Below, piece by piece: positions 50,006 to 58,139 of a stretch of DNA of 64,000 nucleotides. Made by a program: the position numbers and the translations under genes. The DNA is from Ramlibacter paludis (GTDB lineage Bacteria > Pseudomonadota > Gammaproteobacteria > Burkholderiales > Burkholderiaceae_C): NCBI RefSeq assembly GCF_022012305.1, contig NZ_JAKLTM010000009.1:97836-161835 (forward strand), read 5' to 3'. Numbering within the stretch: position 1 is the stretch's first letter; every line of letters starts with the position of its first letter. Below the pieces are notes generated by a model. That model was given only the letters and a program-made list of their open reading frames with translations. It made no database searches and had not been told where the DNA came from.

Positions 50006-50692
50006 ATGAGCACGCGCCCGACCTACCGCATCGCCCCGTCCATCCTCTCGGCCGACTTCGCGCGGCTGGGCGAGGAAGTCCGCAACGTGATCGCGGCGGG
50101 CGCCGACTGGATCCACTTCGACGTGATGGACAACCATTACGTGCCGAACCTGACCTTCGGCCCGATGATCTGCTCGGCGCTCAAGCCCCACGCGAAAACC
50201 CCGAGCGGCCAGGCCGTGCCGATCGACGTGCACCTGATGGTGCAGCCGGTCGACGCCCTGGCGCAGGCCTTTGCCGAAGCCGGCGCCGACTACATCAGCT
50301 TCCATCCCGACGCGTCCTCGCACGTGCACCGAAGCGTGCAGGCGATCAAGTCCAAGGGCGTGAAGGCGGGCCTCACCTTCAACCCGGCGCAGCCGCTCGA
50401 CGTGCTGGACTGGGTGATCGAGGACATCGACCTGATCCTGATCATGAGCGTGAACCCGGGCTTCGGCGGCCAGGGCTTCATCGACTCGGCGCTGCGCAAG
50501 ATCGAGGCGGCGCGCAAGCGCATCGATGCGAGCGGCCGCGACATCCGGCTGGAAGTGGATGGCGGCATCAAGGGCGACAACATCGCCCGCGTGGCGGCGG
50601 CCGGCGCCGACACCTTCGTGGCGGGCAGCGCGATCTTCGGCAAGCCGGATTACAAGGGCGTGATCGACGGGATGCGCGCGGCGCTGAAGTAG
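50006..50692 (+). CDS. rpe: Ribulose-phosphate 3-epimerase
   Basis: It interconverts ribulose-5-phosphate and xylulose-5-phosphate in the pentose phosphate pathway. The 228-aa TIM barrel has [16 protein letters not shown] at the start, [17 protein letters not shown] with the metal-binding His and Asp near residue 35, [13 protein letters not shown] near 147 and VDGGIKGDN near 187. The gene often precedes gph and trpE; here about 3.4 kb of stress genes separates them. Confidence 0.97.
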   Translation: MSTRPTYRIAPSILSADFARLGEEVRNVIAAGADWIHFDVMDNHYVPNLTFGPMICSALKPHAKTPSGQAVPIDVHLMVQPVDALAQAFAEAGADYISFHPDASSHVHRSVQAIKSKGVKAGLTFNPAQPLDVLDWVIEDIDLILIMSVNPGFGGQGFIDSALRKIEAARKRIDASGRDIRLEVDGGIKGDNIARVAAAGADTFVAGSAIFGKPDYKGVIDGMRAALK

Positions 50693-50698
50693 CGCGCG

Positions 50699-50968
50699 CT
50701 ACTTCTTCTCGTGGCCGACCACGCGGTCGTAGGCCGCGTCCGTTTCCTGGTGCTTGCTGGTGTCTTGGTGGCCCTGCTTCAGGTCGTCCAGCGCGGCCTT
50801 GCCTACCGAGCGCTGGCTCGCCTCCTCGCGCGACTGGCTGTCGGCGGACTCGTCGTGCTCGTTGGGCGTGCGCGGGCGGATGGCCTGGCGCTCGCCTTGC
50901 GCCGAGGCGGTGTCGTTGCGCGCGGGCCGGGCGCCGTCGGGGCTGCGGTTGTCGGTGGTCTGGGTCAT
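50699..50968 (-). CDS. Small hydrophilic, probably disordered protein
   Basis: An 89-aa protein rich in Asp, Glu, Arg, Gln, Ser and His, with no hydrophobic core. It begins MTQTTDNRSPDGARPARND and ends RVVGHEKK. Composition suggests a hydrophilin-like or general-stress protein; no domain is recognised. ATG 50968 is preceded by GAGGA 7 nt upstream, supporting translation. It lies convergent to rpe (6 nt between stops) at the edge of the katE island. Confidence 0.6.
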   Translation of the reverse strand: MTQTTDNRSPDGARPARNDTASAQGERQAIRPRTPNEHDESADSQSREEASQRSVGKAALDDLKQGHQDTSKHQETDAAYDRVVGHEKK

Positions 50969-51053
50969 GCTTCATCCTCGCCCATCCATCGCTGAGCGGC
51001 AGTAGGACTGGGGCCCCGCGCCGTCCGCCGAACCCGCGTGCGCGGGTCGGACA

Positions 51054-51068
51054 TCTCCTACAGGGCAT
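51054..51068 (+). promoter_or_regulatory. 15-nt motif shared with the KGG gene (copy 1)
   Basis: TCTCCTACAGGGCAT lies 100 nt before the 38-aa membrane ORF and about 290 nt before katE. It differs by one base from the copy at 53534-53548. The CCTACAG core resembles an RpoS-type extended -10 (C before TAYACT), so it may be a stress promoter. That role is inference. Confidence 0.4.
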
Positions 51069-51168
51069 GGCGGTTTGCACCCACAAATGCGCCCGCTGCA
51101 GGGCTACGGTTGCTGCGGATGAGGCGCGCTCCAATGCGGGACCCGAGTCGAAGCCGAAGGAGAAGCGG

Positions 51169-51285
51169 ATGGAAATCGCCCCTGTTGTTCCGGAGTGGTT
51201 GACGTGGCTTGTCGCCGCCGGCGTTGCCGCGCTCGCGCTGACCGCCCTGGCCCGCGGCCTCGACGCCGTGCTCGACCTCGGCTGA
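51169..51285 (+). CDS. 38-aa single-helix membrane microprotein
   Basis: A short ORF with an AAGGAG ribosome site 7 nt before ATG 51169. It encodes MEIAPVVPEW, then one hydrophobic helix of about 18 residues (LTWLVAAGVAALALTALA), then a short tail RGLDAVLDLG. It ends 74 nt before katE in the same direction, so it may be co-transcribed. It is too short for recognisable homology; the strong ribosome site and clean helix argue for translation. Confidence 0.55.
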   Translation: MEIAPVVPEWLTWLVAAGVAALALTALARGLDAVLDLG

Positions 51286-51359
51286 CCGCACGGCGGCAGC
51301 TTCCCCCTTCCCCGTTCCCGCGCCCCGGCGCCCCCCACTTTCCCCTGGAGTACTCCCCC

Positions 51360-53513
51360 ATGGCCTCGTCCCGCACGGAGGGCGCACGCAAATCCAAGGC
51401 TGGTGACGCCGTCAGCAGCCGCCAGAAGCAACTGGAAGCCTCCACACAGGGTCTCGAGAACCTGCTCACCACCAACCAGGGCGTGGTGCTGCCCGACAAC
51501 CACAACTCGCTCAAGGCCGGCGTGCGCGGCCCCAGCCTGCTGGAAGACTTCATCCTGCGGGAGAAGATCACCCACTTCGACCACGAGCGCATTCCCGAGC
51601 GCGTGGTGCATGCGCGCGGCGCGGCGGCGCACGGCTACTTCGAGCTGACGCGTCCGCTGGTGGAGTACACCAAGGCCGACTTCCTGCAGGAAGTGGGCAG
51701 CCGCACGCCGGTGTTCGTGCGCTTCTCCACCGTGGTGGGTTCGCGTGGCAGCGCCGACACCGTGCGCGACGTGCGCGGCTTCGCCGTCAAGTTCTACACG
51801 CGCGAAGGCAACTACGACCTGGTGGGCAACAACATCCCGGTGTTCTTCATCCAGGACGCGATGAAGTTTCCCGACCTGGTGCATGCCATCAAGCCGGAGC
51901 CGCACAACGAGATGCCGCAGGCCTCCAGCGCGCACGACACCTTCTGGGATTTCATCGCGCTGATGCCCGAGAGCTCGCACATGCTGATGTGGCTGATGTC
52001 GGACCGGGCCATTCCGCGCAGCTACCGGATGATGGAAGGCTTCGGCGTCCACACCTTCCGCTTCATCAACGCGCGCGGCGTCGCGCACTTCGTCAAGTTC
52101 CACTGGAAGCCCAAGCTGGGCAAGCACGCGCTGGCCTGGGACGAAGCGCAGAAGATCGCCGGCAAGGACCCGGACTACCACCGCAAGGACCTGTGGGAGG
52201 CCATCGAGCGTGGCGACTTCCCCGAGTGGGAACTGGGCGTGCAGCTGATGGACGCGGACCGCGCCGCCAAGCTGGGCTTCGACCTGCTCGACCCGACCAA
52301 GCTGGTGCCGGAAGAGATCGTGCCGATCACGCCGGTGGGGCGGCTGGTCCTCAATCGCAATCCGGACAATTTCTTCTCCGAAGTGGAGCAGGTGGCTTTC
52401 CATCCCGGCCACGTGGTGCCCGGCATCGACTTCACCAACGACCCGCTGCTGCAAGGCCGCCTGTTCTCGTACACGGACACGCAGCTGTCGCGGCTGGGCG
52501 GACCGAACTTCCACGAACTGCCGATCAACCGCGGCGCCTGCCCCTTCCACAACTTCCAGCGCGACGGCATGCATCGCATGCTGATCAACAAGTCGCGCGT
52601 GTCGTACGAGCCGAACACGCTGGGCAACGGCTCCGAGTTCCGCGTCGACGGCGGCGAAGGCGGCTTCCAGAGCTTTGCCGAAGAGATGGAGTCGCCGAAG
52701 GTGCGGCGCCGCAGCCCGACCTTCGACGACCACTTCAGCCAGGCCACGCTGTTCTGGAACAGCCAGAGCGCGGCCGAGAAGGAGCACATCATCGCGGCCT
52801 TCCAGTTCGAGCTGTCGAAGGTGGAGATTCCGGCGATCCGCCAGCGCATCGTCGACAACCTCGCGCACGTGGATGCGCGGCTGGCGCGCAAGGTGGCCGA
52901 GCCGCTGGGCATCGCGCCGCCGGATGCCAGGGCGGCCGCAGGCCGTCCCGGGTTTCGCGAACAGCGCGCCAAGGCGCTGCTGGAAGCGGCGCCCTCGCTG
53001 TCGATGGAAACGAACGGCAACACCATCCTCACGCGCAAGGTCGCGGTGCTGGTGGGCGCCGGCGCCGAACTGGGCGCGTACAAGGTGATCCAGCAGGCGC
53101 TGATCGATGCCGGCGCGACCTGCAAGGTGGTGGCACCGCACCTGGGCACGGTGTCTTCCTCGTCGGGCCAGCAGGTGCCGGTGGACTACACCTTCCAGAA
53201 CATGCCTTCGGTGATGTTCGATGCGGTGCTGGTGCCGGGCGGGGCCGCGGCGGCGGAAGCGCTGGCGAAGAACGGCGACGCGGTGCACTTCGTGCTGGAA
53301 GCGTTCAAGCACTGCAAGGCGCTGTGCCTGATCGGCGAGTCGCAGCGCCTGCTGCAGCTGGCCGGCATCCCGGAAGACGCGCCGCCGCCGGCGGGCGTGG
53401 TGCTCGCGACCAACGAGCCGACCACGCGCCTGCAGACGGCTCAGGATTTCATTGCCGCGATCGCCAGGCATCGCCACTGGAGCCGCGCCATGCTGGAGCA
53501 GGTGCCGGCCTAG
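51360..53513 (+). CDS. katE: Large-subunit monofunctional catalase (HPII type)
   Basis: It breaks down hydrogen peroxide. The 717-aa product has the catalase core with the distal His in [16 protein letters not shown] near residue 83, the Asn of [11 protein letters not shown] near 157, and the proximal heme Tyr in [13 protein letters not shown] near 371. The C-terminal DJ-1/PfpI-like domain ([13 protein letters not shown] from about 560) defines clade II. ATG 51360 has GGAG 10 nt upstream. A stress-responsive promoter is expected. It is followed by the KGG gene. Confidence 0.96.
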   Translation: MASSRTEGARKSKAGDAVSSRQKQLEASTQGLENLLTTNQGVVLPDNHNSLKAGVRGPSLLEDFILREKITHFDHERIPERVVHARGAAAHGYFELTRPLVEYTKADFLQEVGSRTPVFVRFSTVVGSRGSADTVRDVRGFAVKFYTREGNYDLVGNNIPVFFIQDAMKFPDLVHAIKPEPHNEMPQASSAHDTFWDFIALMPESSHMLMWLMSDRAIPRSYRMMEGFGVHTFRFINARGVAHFVKFHWKPKLGKHALAWDEAQKIAGKDPDYHRKDLWEAIERGDFPEWELGVQLMDADRAAKLGFDLLDPTKLVPEEIVPITPVGRLVLNRNPDNFFSEVEQVAFHPGHVVPGIDFTNDPLLQGRLFSYTDTQLSRLGGPNFHELPINRGACPFHNFQRDGMHRMLINKSRVSYEPNTLGNGSEFRVDGGEGGFQSFAEEMESPKVRRRSPTFDDHFSQATLFWNSQSAAEKEHIIAAFQFELSKVEIPAIRQRIVDNLAHVDARLARKVAEPLGIAPPDARAAAGRPGFREQRAKALLEAAPSLSMETNGNTILTRKVAVLVGAGAELGAYKVIQQALIDAGATCKVVAPHLGTVSSSSGQQVPVDYTFQNMPSVMFDAVLVPGGAAAAEALAKNGDAVHFVLEAFKHCKALCLIGESQRLLQLAGIPEDAPPPAGVVLATNEPTTRLQTAQDFIAAIARHRHWSRAMLEQVPA

Positions 53514-53533
53514 CCGCAGCGCAACGGAAGTCC

Positions 53534-53548
53534 TCTCCTACAGAGCAT
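53534..53548 (+). promoter_or_regulatory. 15-nt motif shared with the katE region (copy 2)
   Basis: TCTCCTACAGAGCAT lies 87 nt before the KGG gene ATG at 53635 and 21 nt after the katE stop. It matches copy 1 at 51054 in 14 of 15 positions. The surrounding sequences are unrelated, so this is a conserved site rather than a duplicated segment. Confidence 0.4.
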
Positions 53549-53634
53549 TCACGCCGCAGACTACTGTGTCCGTCGCCGTCCGACGGCTCAATGGGCCATC
53601 GACCGGCAGGACCGGTGACGTCTTGGGAGATGCG

Positions 53635-53991
53635 ATGGCAACGAGCAGCGAGGACAAACAGCCAGGCGGCGACGCACCCGTGCGCTCGATCGGCCGCGGC
53701 TTCGCCTCGATGGACCCCGAGCGCCAGCGCGAGATCGCCAGCCATGGCGGCCGCGCGGCGCACCAGCGGGGCACGGCCCACGAGTTCACGGCCGAGGAAG
53801 CGCGCCAGGCCGGCAGCAAGGGCGGCAAGGTGGCGCACCAGCGCGGCACCGCGCATGAATTCGATTCCGACGAGGCGCGGGCGGCCGGCCGCAAGGGCGG
53901 CGAGGTCTCGGGTGCGAATCGCGGGGCGCATGCGTTGGGAGAGACGGGCGCGGCGCCCGTCACCAGTCAGGAGGAAGAGAGCGGCCGCTAG
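53635..53991 (+). CDS. KGG-repeat stress-induced protein
   Basis: A 118-aa hydrophilic protein carrying KGG/con-10-type repeats: RGFASMDPERQREIASHGG, then two copies of the unit AHQRGTAHEF followed by EEAR/DEAR, GSKGGK and GRKGGE. Such proteins are strongly induced by general stress and starvation in bacteria and in conidia; the mechanism is unknown. GGGAGA precedes ATG 53635 by 4 nt. It follows katE and ends at a strong terminator. Confidence 0.88.
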   Translation: MATSSEDKQPGGDAPVRSIGRGFASMDPERQREIASHGGRAAHQRGTAHEFTAEEARQAGSKGGKVAHQRGTAHEFDSDEARAAGRKGGEVSGANRGAHALGETGAAPVTSQEEESGR

Positions 53992-54011
53992 GAACCGGCC
54001 GTGCCTCCCGG

Positions 54012-54041
54012 GGCCAGGGCGTGCGCGCCCTGGCCTTTTTT
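54012..54041 (+). terminator. Strong intrinsic terminator after the KGG gene
   Basis: GGCCAGGGCG (54012-54021) pairs perfectly with CGCCCTGGCC (54026-54035) around a TGCG loop, followed by six T. It closes the katE-KGG transcript 20 nt after the stop and insulates gph. Confidence 0.92.
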
Positions 54042-54057
54042 CATGGGGCGCCGCCGT

Positions 54058-54063
54058 TATGCT
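54058..54063 (+). promoter_or_regulatory. Putative -10 box of gph (leaderless arrangement)
   Basis: TATGCT (4 of 6 matches to TATAAT) is followed by exactly 6 nt (CGCCGC) and ATG 54070, just after the upstream terminator. No ribosome site is present. Confidence 0.45.
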
Positions 54064-54069
54064 CGCCGC

Positions 54070-54750
54070 ATGCAAGCCGCGATCATCGACCTCGACGGAA
54101 CCCTGGTGGACACGCTCGGCGACTTCAGCGCCGCGCTCGACGCGATGCTGGCGCAGCTGGGAAGGCCGCCGGTGCCGGTGGCCGTGGTGGAAGGCTTCAT
54201 CGGCAAGGGCTCGGAACACCTGATCCAGTCCACGCTGGCGCACGTCGGCGCGCCGGCGGCGCTGTACGAAGAAGCCTGGGAGATCTACCAGCGCGTCTAT
54301 CGCGGGCTGAACGGCCAGCGCTCCCAGGTCTATCCCGGCGTGCCCGAAGGCATCGCGCGCTTGCGCGCCGCCGGCCTGCGCCTGGCCTGCCTGACCAACA
54401 AGCCCACCGAATTCGCGCGCGAGCTGCTGCGGGTGAAGGGACTGGGGGCGGAGTTCGAGGTGGTGTTCGGCGGCGATGCCTTCGCGCGCAAGAAGCCCGA
54501 CCCGCTGCCGCTGGTGAAGACCTGCGAGGCGCTGGGCACCTCGCCTTCATGCACCTTGATGATCGGCGACTCGAGCAACGACGCCGCCGCGGCGCGGGCC
54601 GCAGGGTGTCCGGTGGTGCTGGTGACCTATGGGTACAACCATGGCGAGCCGGTCCGCGGTGTGGATGCGGATGGCTACGTCGACTCGCTCGTGGAAGTGG
54701 CAGAGATGGTGGGGTCGCTGGCGCGAACCCACCCTGCGAAGGCCAAGTAA
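54070..54750 (+). CDS. gph: Phosphoglycolate phosphatase
   Basis: A 226-aa HAD-family phosphatase that converts 2-phosphoglycolate from DNA repair or oxygenase reactions to glycolate. HAD motifs: AIIDLDGTLVDTL at the start, LACLTNKP near residue 110, the Lys of FARKKPDPLP near 143, and MIGDSSNDAAAARAAG near 168. ATG 54070 fits both the family start and the preceding box. It converges with the chalcone-isomerase-like gene with 1 nt between stops. In many relatives it precedes trpE directly. Confidence 0.92.
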   Translation: MQAAIIDLDGTLVDTLGDFSAALDAMLAQLGRPPVPVAVVEGFIGKGSEHLIQSTLAHVGAPAALYEEAWEIYQRVYRGLNGQRSQVYPGVPEGIARLRAAGLRLACLTNKPTEFARELLRVKGLGAEFEVVFGGDAFARKKPDPLPLVKTCEALGTSPSCTLMIGDSSNDAAAARAAGCPVVLVTYGYNHGEPVRGVDADGYVDSLVEVAEMVGSLARTHPAKAK

Positions 54751-54751
54751 C

Positions 54752-55330
54752 TCAGGCCTGCTTGCCCAGCAGCGATTCCTTCAACTTCCAGTCCGCGGGC
54801 GCCGGACCCAGCCAGATGCGCAGCAGCGCATTGAAGAACTCCGGCTCCTTGAAGGGCTCGCCCTGCGGCACGCCCTTGAGCATCACCACCGCGCCCGTGC
54901 CCGGCACCCAGTCGAGCGAGAAGGTGTCGCCGCTGTTGAGCCGCTTGTGCTCGCTGAAGATCTGGCTCATGCGCATCAAGCCGGGAATCAGCTTGGAGAA
55001 CGAGGCCTTGTCGAGGTTGTCCTCCACGCCGCGGATGAACAGCTTGGACAGTTCGCCCGTGTCGATGTCGCGCAGCATGGTGACGGAAATGCGCTTGGCG
55101 CCGGGCGTGGCGAACACGTCTTCCGGCGTGTTCGACTTCTTGGTGACGTAGAGGCCCGCCGCGTAGACCTTGAACGGTCCCTTGTAGCGGATGCCCGCGC
55201 CATTGAGCTGCAGCTTGGCGCCGCGGATCTCGGAGACTTCCTCGTATTTCACGCCGGCGAGGGTGACGTCGGCATGGGCTGCGCCGGCGGTGGCCAGCAG
55301 GCAGGCGAGGAACCAGTGTTTTGCACGCAT
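54752..55330 (-). CDS. Chalcone-isomerase-like secreted protein
   Basis: A 192-aa protein with a signal peptide (MRAKHWFLACLLATAGAAHA, cleavage before DVTLAG) and the chalcone-isomerase-like fold. GIRYKGPFKVYAAGLYVTKK near residue 50 and SLDWVPGTGAVVMLKGVPQG near 140 are typical of the bacterial family, which binds lipids or fatty acids rather than chalcones. AGGAG precedes ATG 55330 by 8 nt. A perfect 14-bp palindrome lies 20 nt upstream of the ATG. Confidence 0.85.
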   Translation of the reverse strand: MRAKHWFLACLLATAGAAHADVTLAGVKYEEVSEIRGAKLQLNGAGIRYKGPFKVYAAGLYVTKKSNTPEDVFATPGAKRISVTMLRDIDTGELSKLFIRGVEDNLDKASFSKLIPGLMRMSQIFSEHKRLNSGDTFSLDWVPGTGAVVMLKGVPQGEPFKEPEFFNALLRIWLGPAPADWKLKESLLGKQA

Positions 55331-55350
55331 CGCAGGAGCTCCTGGGGAAA

Positions 55351-55364
55351 AGAACGATCGTTCT
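55351..55364. promoter_or_regulatory. Perfect 14-bp palindrome AGAACGATCGTTCT
   Basis: A perfect inverted repeat with an AT-rich downstream flank, located between the likely promoter and the ribosome site of the chalcone-isomerase-like gene. The ACGATCGT core and length resemble TetR-family operators, so a repressor is inferred. No tetR gene lies in the window. Confidence 0.55.
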
Positions 55365-55440
55365 AATTTACAAATTGTCGCAAATACCGCCGGTCCAGCG
55401 CAACAGGGTTTGTTGGTATGCCGAAGTACCAGGATTGGTC

Positions 55441-55475
55441 TTGACCAGTCCAGCCGGAACTGTCTGCTAGACTGG
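55441..55475 (+). promoter_or_regulatory. Putative trp promoter with overlapping dyad
   Basis: TAGACT (55468-55473) preceded by TGC forms an extended -10. TTGACC at 55441 resembles a -35 but the 21-nt spacing is long. The dyad CCAGTCCAGC (55445-55454) / GCTAGACTGG (55466-55475), with 9 of 10 pairs matching, overlaps the -10, so a repressor could block it. Transcription would begin near 55480, a few nt before the leader ORF. Confidence 0.45.
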
Positions 55476-55484
55476 CCGCGCTTT

Positions 55485-55568
55485 ATGTTCATCCACCGCA
55501 CGACGATCACAGGTTGCAGCGACCGGGGAGCCTGGCCCTGGCGCAAGCCTGTCCAAGTGCGCACCTGA
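55485..55568 (+). CDS. trpL: Putative trp leader peptide
   Basis: A 27-codon ORF (ATG 55485 to TGA 55566-55568) 98 nt before trpE. Codons 17 and 19 are both TGG, giving A-W-P-W-R, near the end of the peptide as in known Trp leader peptides. It has no ribosome site, but the predicted transcription start is only about 5 nt upstream, so it may be read as a near-leaderless message. Together with the following hairpins it forms a candidate attenuator. The only Trp codons in it are this pair. Confidence 0.55.
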   Translation: MFIHRTTITGCSDRGAWPWRKPVQVRT

Positions 55569-55611
55569 CCGCACGGGGCAGCCCGTGCCCCGCGCCTCGG
55601 CCTGCCGAGGC
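55541..55611 (+). terminator. Candidate trp attenuator hairpins
   Basis: Three exclusive pairings are visible. 1:2 is GCGCA (55541-55545) with TGCGC (55558-55562). 2:3 is GTGCG (55557-55561) with CGCAC (55570-55574). 3:4 is GCACGGG (55571-55577) with CCCGTGC (55582-55588) over GCAG. A ribosome stalled at the Trp codons covers segment 1 and favours 2:3; a ribosome at the stop covers segment 2 and favours 3:4. A further hairpin GCCTCGG/CCGAGGC is at 55594-55611. No T run follows, so termination would be atypical. Confidence 0.5.
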
Positions 55612-55666
55612 ATTCCCGGATCCCGCGGCCTGAGACAGCGCCGCCGAGCTTGTGGAGGCTCACCCC

Positions 55667-57181
55667 TTGATCACCGAACTCGAATTCAAAAGCCTTGCCC
55701 AGCAGGGCTACAACCGCATTCCGCTCATCGCGGAAGCCTTCGCGGACCTTGAAACCCCCTTATCGCTCTACCTGAAGCTGGCCCATGCCAAGGGTGGCGG
55801 CAAGCTCAGCTTCCTGCTGGAGTCCGTGGTGGGCGGCGAACGCTTCGGCCGCTACAGCTTCATCGGCCTGCCGGCGCGCACCTTCCTGCGTTCCAGCGGC
55901 TTCGGCGCGGATGCGAAGACCGAAGTCGTCACCGACGGCCAGGTCGTGGAGACGGCCGGCGGCAACCCGCTGGACTTCATCGAGGCCTACCAGAAGCGCT
56001 TCAAAGTCGCCCTGCGCCCGGGCCTGCCGCGCTTCTGCGGCGGCCTGGCGGGCTACTTCGGCTACGACACGGTGCGCCACATCGAGAAGAAGCTGGAGAA
56101 GTCCTGCCCGCCCGACACGCTGGGCTGCCCGGACATCCTGCTGCTGCAATGCGAGGAGCTGGCGGTCATAGACAACCTCTCGGGCAAGCTGTACCTGATC
56201 GTCTATGCCGACCCCGGCAAGCCGGAGGCCTTCGCCAACGGCAAGAAGCGCCTGCGCGAGCTGAAGGAGCAGTTGAAGTACTCGGTGAGCGCCCCGGTGG
56301 TGAAGCAGACCGAGACCTTCCCGGCGGAACGCGAATTCGCCAAGGCGGACTACCTGGCGGCGGTGGAAAAGGCCAAGGAGCTGATCGCCGCCGGCGACTT
56401 CATGCAGGTGCAGGTGGGCCAGCGCATCAAGAAGCGCTACACCGAGTCGCCGCTGTCGCTGTACCGGGCGCTGCGTTCGCTGAACCCCAGCCCCTACATG
56501 TACTTCTACAACTTCAGCGGCGCGGCCGGCAGCGACTTCCACGTGGTCGGTGCGTCGCCGGAGATCCTGGTGCGGCAGGAGCAGACGCCCGAGGGCCAGA
56601 AGGTCACGATCCGTCCGCTGGCCGGCACCCGTCCGCGCGGCGCCAGCCCGGACATCGACAAGGCCGTGGAGCAGGAGCTGATCGCCGACCCGAAGGAAAG
56701 GGCCGAACACGTGATGCTGATCGACCTGGCCCGCAACGACATCGGCCGCATCGCCAAGACCGGCACGGTGAAGGTGTCCGAAGCCTTCGCGGTGGAGCGC
56801 TACAGCCACGTGATGCACATCGTGAGCAACGTCGAAGGCATCCTGAAGGACGGCATGAGCAACATGGACGTGCTCAAGGCGACCTTCCCCGCGGGCACGC
56901 TGAGCGGCGCGCCCAAGGTGCATGCGATGGAGCTGATCGACCAGCTGGAGCCGAACAAGCGCGGCCTGTACGGCGGGGCTTGCGGCTATCTCAGTTATGC
57001 CGGCGACATGGACGTCGCCATCGCGATCCGCACCGGCATCGTCAAGGACGGCAACCTCTACGTGCAGGCAGCGGCGGGCGTCGTCGCCGACTCGGTGCCG
57101 GAACTGGAATGGAAAGAGACCGAGGCCAAGGCGCGTGCACTGCTGCGGGCAAGCGAGCTGGTCGAGGAGGGGCTCGAATGA
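55667..57181 (+). CDS. trpE: Anthranilate synthase component I
   Basis: It makes anthranilate from chorismate with the amide nitrogen supplied through TrpG. The 504-aa product begins [20 protein letters not shown]. The feedback-site LLES motif is in [18 protein letters not shown]. The chorismate-binding C-terminal domain contains [16 protein letters not shown] near residue 320, [16 protein letters not shown] and [18 protein letters not shown] chose TTG 55667 because GGAGG lies 8 nt upstream and relatives start exactly here; GTG 55652 is an alternative. The stop overlaps the next start (ATGA). Confidence 0.95.
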   Translation: MITELEFKSLAQQGYNRIPLIAEAFADLETPLSLYLKLAHAKGGGKLSFLLESVVGGERFGRYSFIGLPARTFLRSSGFGADAKTEVVTDGQVVETAGGNPLDFIEAYQKRFKVALRPGLPRFCGGLAGYFGYDTVRHIEKKLEKSCPPDTLGCPDILLLQCEELAVIDNLSGKLYLIVYADPGKPEAFANGKKRLRELKEQLKYSVSAPVVKQTETFPAEREFAKADYLAAVEKAKELIAAGDFMQVQVGQRIKKRYTESPLSLYRALRSLNPSPYMYFYNFSGAAGSDFHVVGASPEILVRQEQTPEGQKVTIRPLAGTRPRGASPDIDKAVEQELIADPKERAEHVMLIDLARNDIGRIAKTGTVKVSEAFAVERYSHVMHIVSNVEGILKDGMSNMDVLKATFPAGTLSGAPKVHAMELIDQLEPNKRGLYGGACGYLSYAGDMDVAIAIRTGIVKDGNLYVQAAAGVVADSVPELEWKETEAKARALLRASELVEEGLE

Positions 57182-57570
57182 AGCCCGCCGACGACTTTTC
57201 GCACGAGATCATCGGCGCCGCCGTCGAGGTGCAGCGCGTCCTGGGCACCGGCCTGCCCGAGGCCGCCTATGCCGCGGCCCTGGCCATCGAGCTGGGCGAG
57301 CGCGAGATCGGCTTCACGCAGGACGTGTCGCTGAGCGCCGAATACAAGGGCAAGCCGCTGGGCGCGGTGCAGCGTGCCGACTTCATCGTGGAGCATGCGG
57401 TGCTGGTGCAGGTGAAGGCCGCCGATTCCACCAGCGAGCAGCACCGCGCCGAAGCCCTCGCCGCCCTGCGCCTGTCGGGCCTGAGCCTGGGCCTGCTGAT
57501 CAACTTCAACGTGTTTCCCGTGGTCAAGGGCGTGCACCGCCTGATGCACAAAGCGAGGGTCGAGGCATGA
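57178..57570 (+). CDS. GxxExxY protein
   Basis: A 130-aa protein of the GxxExxY family: the name motif is present as [11 protein letters not shown] near residue 24, with [16 protein letters not shown] and [15 protein letters not shown] in the C-terminal half. The arrangement of strands and acidic residues resembles a PD-(D/E)XK nuclease-like core, but no activity is established. It lies inside the trp operon between trpE and trpG, overlapping both by 4 nt, so it is certainly co-translated with them. Its link to tryptophan synthesis is unknown. Confidence 0.85.
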   Translation: MKPADDFSHEIIGAAVEVQRVLGTGLPEAAYAAALAIELGEREIGFTQDVSLSAEYKGKPLGAVQRADFIVEHAVLVQVKAADSTSEQHRAEALAALRLSGLSLGLLINFNVFPVVKGVHRLMHKARVEA

Positions 57571-58139
57571 AGCTCCTGATGGTCGACAACTACGACAGCT
57601 TCACCTACAACCTGGTCCAGTACTTCGGTGAGCTGGGCGCGGAGGTGGAAGTGTTTCGCAACGACGAGATCACGGTGGCACAGATCGCCGCACGCAAGCC
57701 GGATCGGCTCGTGATCTCGCCCGGCCCGTGCTCGCCCGCGGAGGCTGGCATTTCGGTCGAGGCGATCCGGCACTTCGCCGGCAAGCTGCCGATCCTCGGC
57801 GTCTGCCTCGGGCACCAGTCGATCGGCGCGGCCTTGGGCGGCAGGATCATTCGCGCGCAGCAACTGATGCACGGCAAGACCTCGGACATCACGACGACGC
57901 GCGAAGGCGTGTTCGCCGGCCTGCCGGAGAAGTTCACCGTCAACCGCTACCACTCGCTGGCGATCGAACGGGAAAGCTGTCCGAAGGAATTGAAGGTCAC
58001 GGCCTGGACCGACGACGGCGAGATCATGGGCGTGAAGCACAAGGAACTCGCCATCGAGGGCGTGCAGTTCCATCCGGAATCGATCCTGACGGAACACGGC
58101 CACGCGATGCTGAAGAACTTCCTGGAGCAGAAAGCATGA
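57567..58139 (+). CDS. trpG: Anthranilate synthase component II (glutamine amidotransferase)
   Basis: It supplies ammonia from glutamine to TrpE, and in many bacteria also to PabB. The 190-aa class I amidotransferase has [23 protein letters not shown] start ([20 protein letters not shown]), the nucleophile Cys in [11 protein letters not shown] near residue 79, and the His-Glu pair in [14 protein letters not shown] near 170. ATG 57567 overlaps the GxxExxY stop and the next gene overlaps its stop by 4 nt. Confidence 0.97.
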   Translation: MKLLMVDNYDSFTYNLVQYFGELGAEVEVFRNDEITVAQIAARKPDRLVISPGPCSPAEAGISVEAIRHFAGKLPILGVCLGHQSIGAALGGRIIRAQQLMHGKTSDITTTREGVFAGLPEKFTVNRYHSLAIERESCPKELKVTAWTDDGEIMGVKHKELAIEGVQFHPESILTEHGHAMLKNFLEQKA

